Assembly: GCA_030142905.1 (NCBI GenBank)
Contig: JASJOG010000149.1
Span: 744,001 to 808,000 of the forward strand
Origin: Heliopora coerulea
Lineage: Eukaryota > Cnidaria > Anthozoa > Scleralcyonacea > Helioporidae
Direction: 5' to 3'
DNA length: 64,000 bases
Positions 61,032-64,000 of this stretch are shown here, one piece after another. Made by a program: the position numbers and the translations under genes. The notes under the pieces were generated by a model. It was not told where the DNA came from. It worked only from the letters and a program-made list of their open reading frames with translations, and ran no database searches. How positions within the stretch are numbered: position 1 is the first letter of the stretch; every line of letters starts with the position of its first letter.

Positions 61032-62068
61032 ATTTAATGGTTTTAGTTTGCCTATTCTTTCAGAAAATTCAGGCAGATGTTTGCTTGGTAGTGATGCTTT
61101 TTAGCCATGTACAAAAAAACTGGACTTGATTTGCAATAAACTACATTGTGCTATAATTTTGAGAAAGAAAGAATAGGGTGGCTTTATCCTGAAATGACTA
61201 TCAGTGGTAAAATACAATCAAATGCTAATTTAATGTGACCGCTGCATTTTAAAACTGCAGAAAAATTGTACATATATGAGTAGTAAACTTCACAAAGTGC
61301 TTTTATGGGAAATTCAAAGTGTAATGCTGGCATTCTCTTTAGTAAACCTTCAAAGACCAATTTACACAGTGAGTGGCCAATCTGTACCCATGGTGACAGT
61401 TTCATCAGTGCCATTTAAAATGGCTAAAAAGTAATTTTCATACATAAGCAATGATTTGTATCATTGGTTGATACCAATGGATCTATGTTATCATGTTTAC
61501 ATATTATTTTAGAGAGGGCATTTATCAAAGTAAAGTTAATGAAAATTTTGTAAAAATTAGGATGATTTTTGTATCCAATGTAGAGCTGCTAATTAGACAG
61601 GAACTTCTTTCATTTTTCCTTCATTAGCCCAAGTGACAACTTCTATTTAAATTTTGTGCAAGTCATCAAGACATTTACAAGTTTCCAAACAGCTTGCTCA
61701 ACACTTATCACAACAAGTAGGAACAAAGGGTCCAAAGACATTCTAATACATTATGCCAATCAGCAAAAATGATGCTTCTTACTGGTTATAATTGCCTGGT
61801 TAGTTCTAGATTTGGTGCAGAATCATTCTCACTTACTTATACTTTCTTTTGATTAGGTTAGCTAAGTTTACCCATCTTTGTTTAGGATATTTGGACAGGT
61901 GGACATCTGGAAATGGTTAATGAAGGCCAAAATGTATTTCAGCATTTTTTTAAAAAGGATGAGAAGAATAACATACATAACAAATATCAATTCATATTAA
62001 GTACAATATAATTATATGGTCAAAAGTGGATTTTAACCATTCAAAATTGAATGAATATGGAAGGTTTC
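61032..62068. other. Convergent 3' regions of APPBP2 and SLX1
   Basis: About 1 kb of AT-rich non-coding DNA between two genes that converge. AATAAA at 61135-61140 serves APPBP2. No further coding region is supported. Confidence 0.5.
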
Positions 62069-64000
62069 TCAAAAAATTCTTAAATCATCACTCCAGTGGT
62101 CTGCTGATAGCTTATCATTTGGCTGGCTTTGAGAACATATCAGTTCACCCCATAGTAAATTTCTTGAACAACTTGGGCAGTAGCCTTCCAAAGGAATACA
62201 GAAAGTTTTTTCTTGTTTATCAACAGATAGGAATTTCTTGGCCAGACAAGTGATGTGTGCAGCCATAGTACAATCTGAGTGCAAGCATTTTAAAACACAA
62301 TCAGGAGTCTGAAAAAGATTAGTAAAAACATGCTCATCAGTAGAGGACATCTACATTATCATGCATAATTTACGTTTAAGGTTGTTCTGAGCTTTTATAG
62401 GGTAGGTTCACAATAATAGTTCTCGGCATAATGGTAATAATGTTGATTATTTTGTTCAAGAAATTTTGGAGAGTTTAGCTACTGAGGCAGTGGAGGGCTT
62501 GACAAGTCAAAAAAATTCCATGTGGGCAAAAGTACCAGCTTATTTCTAGGCATAATTTATACATGATGAAAGTAGGCCATGCACAAAATATTTCACACCC
62601 TGGCTGCAGTGAGACATTTCTGAAAGCAATTAAGAATACTTACAACCAGAATTACAGTACAACTTAATGTTGCTATTCAAAATTTAATAAAGCAAGCTAT
62701 ACTTCACAAAAGAAGACTTTTGTGAAGTATAGCAAGATACCAAGCTCAGATACCAAGATACAGATACCAAGCTCAGATCTCTTAATGTACGCATTGTGTA
62801 GAGAACCAAGAGACAGGAAAACGAAATTATCTCTCACAAAAAGCATCATATGCCTTGATATCAATTATAATAATTGTGTTTTTAATAGCAAAATTAGTCA
62901 TCAATACTGACAACTTAAATGGTTGTGAGTATTCTAAGCATACTCAGACAGATCAACATCACAAGCTGGATCAGTTATACAATGAGAAATATTAACTTTA
63001 GATGGCACAAAACAGCAGCATACCTACCATAAGACCACTACATATACTACAGAAAGATGCCAAGTCACTGTTGGATTTTTGACATCTGTGTACAGTCTCT
63101 TTTGGCATTTTCTGGCTAGTTACAGGACCATAAACTATTGGCATATGAATGGGAGGTTGCTTCAGTGGATCAAAGTCCATTTTATACTCTTCTTTCAGCC
63201 ACCTGATTGTTAATGGCAGTCTATTCCAGGGCCCAACACGCAACATTTCCGTCAAGACTTTAAAGTAAAATATCAGACCACTTTCTGATTTTTTCTTTGC
63301 AATAATGTGTTTCAAACGTCGACTCTTACAAGGATGCTGCCATGCCCACTCAAACTAGAAAGCAAATTAGTGGGTTAAATGTTTTTTTAGTTATACAGTA
63401 CAAGTAGTTTGCTGGTGAACTTTCCAAGTTTTCATTCTTCGATAATAATGTATTCTGCGGTTGATTGTCGTGATTATGAGCATCACTAACCGTTTCAAGA
63501 GGTATTACCACACCCAAAGAATTTGAATCAGTTCAAAAAAAAAAATGGAACAAGAATTGTCCTAAAGCTTTAATGAAACCTCATCGTTTAAAAGGTTTTA
63601 CCGCACTAGTAAACTTTTTGGCGTTCACATAAATTCCACCGGGCTCTATTTACATAAAGACTTTTCCAAACTGTCCTTATGTTCTCTAGTTTTAACCCAG
63701 TATTTACATTTTACAAATTAAGGTAGCCAATGGTAACAAACTACAAAGCTGCTAAAACAAGTCACTCACTCTTAGTGCGGAAACATCATTTGGAAAGCCA
63801 TGGACAATCAATACCATCTCCCTAATTTGAAGTGAAGAAAGGGATATATCACAAGCGTAAACATAGTTCTCTTTCTATCGACCATGGCATAAATTAGCAA
63901 ATAAATTTTTATAAAATTATCGTCAACAAAAAAGGAAACCAACGAACTGGTTTGAAGTTATCAAACTTACCATGGTCCCTTATTGCTAGTTCTGAATGCC
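62069..64000 (-). CDS. SLX1: Structure-specific endonuclease subunit SLX1, 3' part (runs off the window)
   Basis: Four minus-strand exons are visible: 64000-63971 (partial), 63821-63770, 63354-63028 and 62308-62069; the N-terminus is beyond the right edge. SLX1 is the catalytic GIY-YIG subunit of the SLX1-SLX4 nuclease that resolves branched DNA and Holliday junctions. Recognised stretches are [20 protein letters not shown] (last part of the nuclease domain) and FEWAWQHPCKSRRL, then the SLX1 linker. The C-terminal zinc-binding RING/PHD-like domain follows, with C..C in SFCSICSGL, CLHSDC, HITCLAKKF and GYCPSC. Phases match at each visible junction. The catalytic GIY-YIG motif itself should lie in the missing exon, so activity cannot be judged here. 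Confidence 0.9.
62696..62733. repeat. 17-bp perfect palindrome with 4-base loop, followed by short tandem repeats
   Basis: The arms are GCTATACTTCACAAAAG and its exact reverse complement, with AAGA between them. Directly after it (62733-62780) stand several copies of AGATACCAAGCTC or AGATACCA. The combination looks like a product of foldback replication or template switching. It lies in the last SLX1 intron. Confidence 0.8.

Noticed and set aside
1..64000. CRISPR arrays, operons or prokaryotic signals
   Set aside because: Spliced genes with GT-AG introns throughout show this is eukaryotic nuclear DNA; no array of regularly spaced repeats was seen.

Overview
The window is animal nuclear DNA. 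It is AT-rich, with short exons, small introns, canonical GT-AG junctions and many short transposons. The gene set is animal: Ran, ADP/ATP translocase, RPUSD4, LLPH, MND1, APPBP2 and SLX1. Single-domain secreted thyroglobulin type-1 proteins resembling the sea-anemone inhibitor equistatin, plus the repeat types, suggest an anthozoan cnidarian such as a coral or anemone. That placement is inference. Gene models were built by hand-joining exons at splice sites with phase checks; names come from recalled family resemblance, not a database search.

Left third (1-27,500) is gene-poor. It holds four small genes for secreted thyroglobulin type-1 (Tg1) proteins. One is on + (3684-4684) and three are on - (10730-12295, 15614-19759, 20926-22590). 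Each has a signal-peptide exon ending in phase 1 and one exon per Tg1 domain. The last gene has two domains, both missing the same pair of cysteines. Around and inside these genes lie tRNA-like SINEs, a PIF/Harbinger-like element in an intron, and other terminal-inverted-repeat (TIR) elements.

Right two thirds (27,500-64,000) are gene-dense housekeeping DNA. In order: Ran copy 1 (+); RPUSD4 (-) head-to-head with LLPH (+) across 108 bp; a transposon-rich stretch with a hAT element nested inside a SINE and a hAT-like MITE; two tandem ADP/ATP translocase genes (-); Ran copy 2 (-); MND1 (-) head-to-head with APPBP2 (+) across 219 bp; and the 3' part of SLX1 (-), which runs off the right edge. APPBP2 carries a pogo-like DNA element and a 139-bp inverted repeat in its introns.

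The genes do not form one pathway. The notable themes are recent duplication (Ran x2, translocase x2, Tg1 x4), shared divergent promoters, very small exons, and a set of non-autonomous DNA transposons whose ends and target-site duplications can be read directly.
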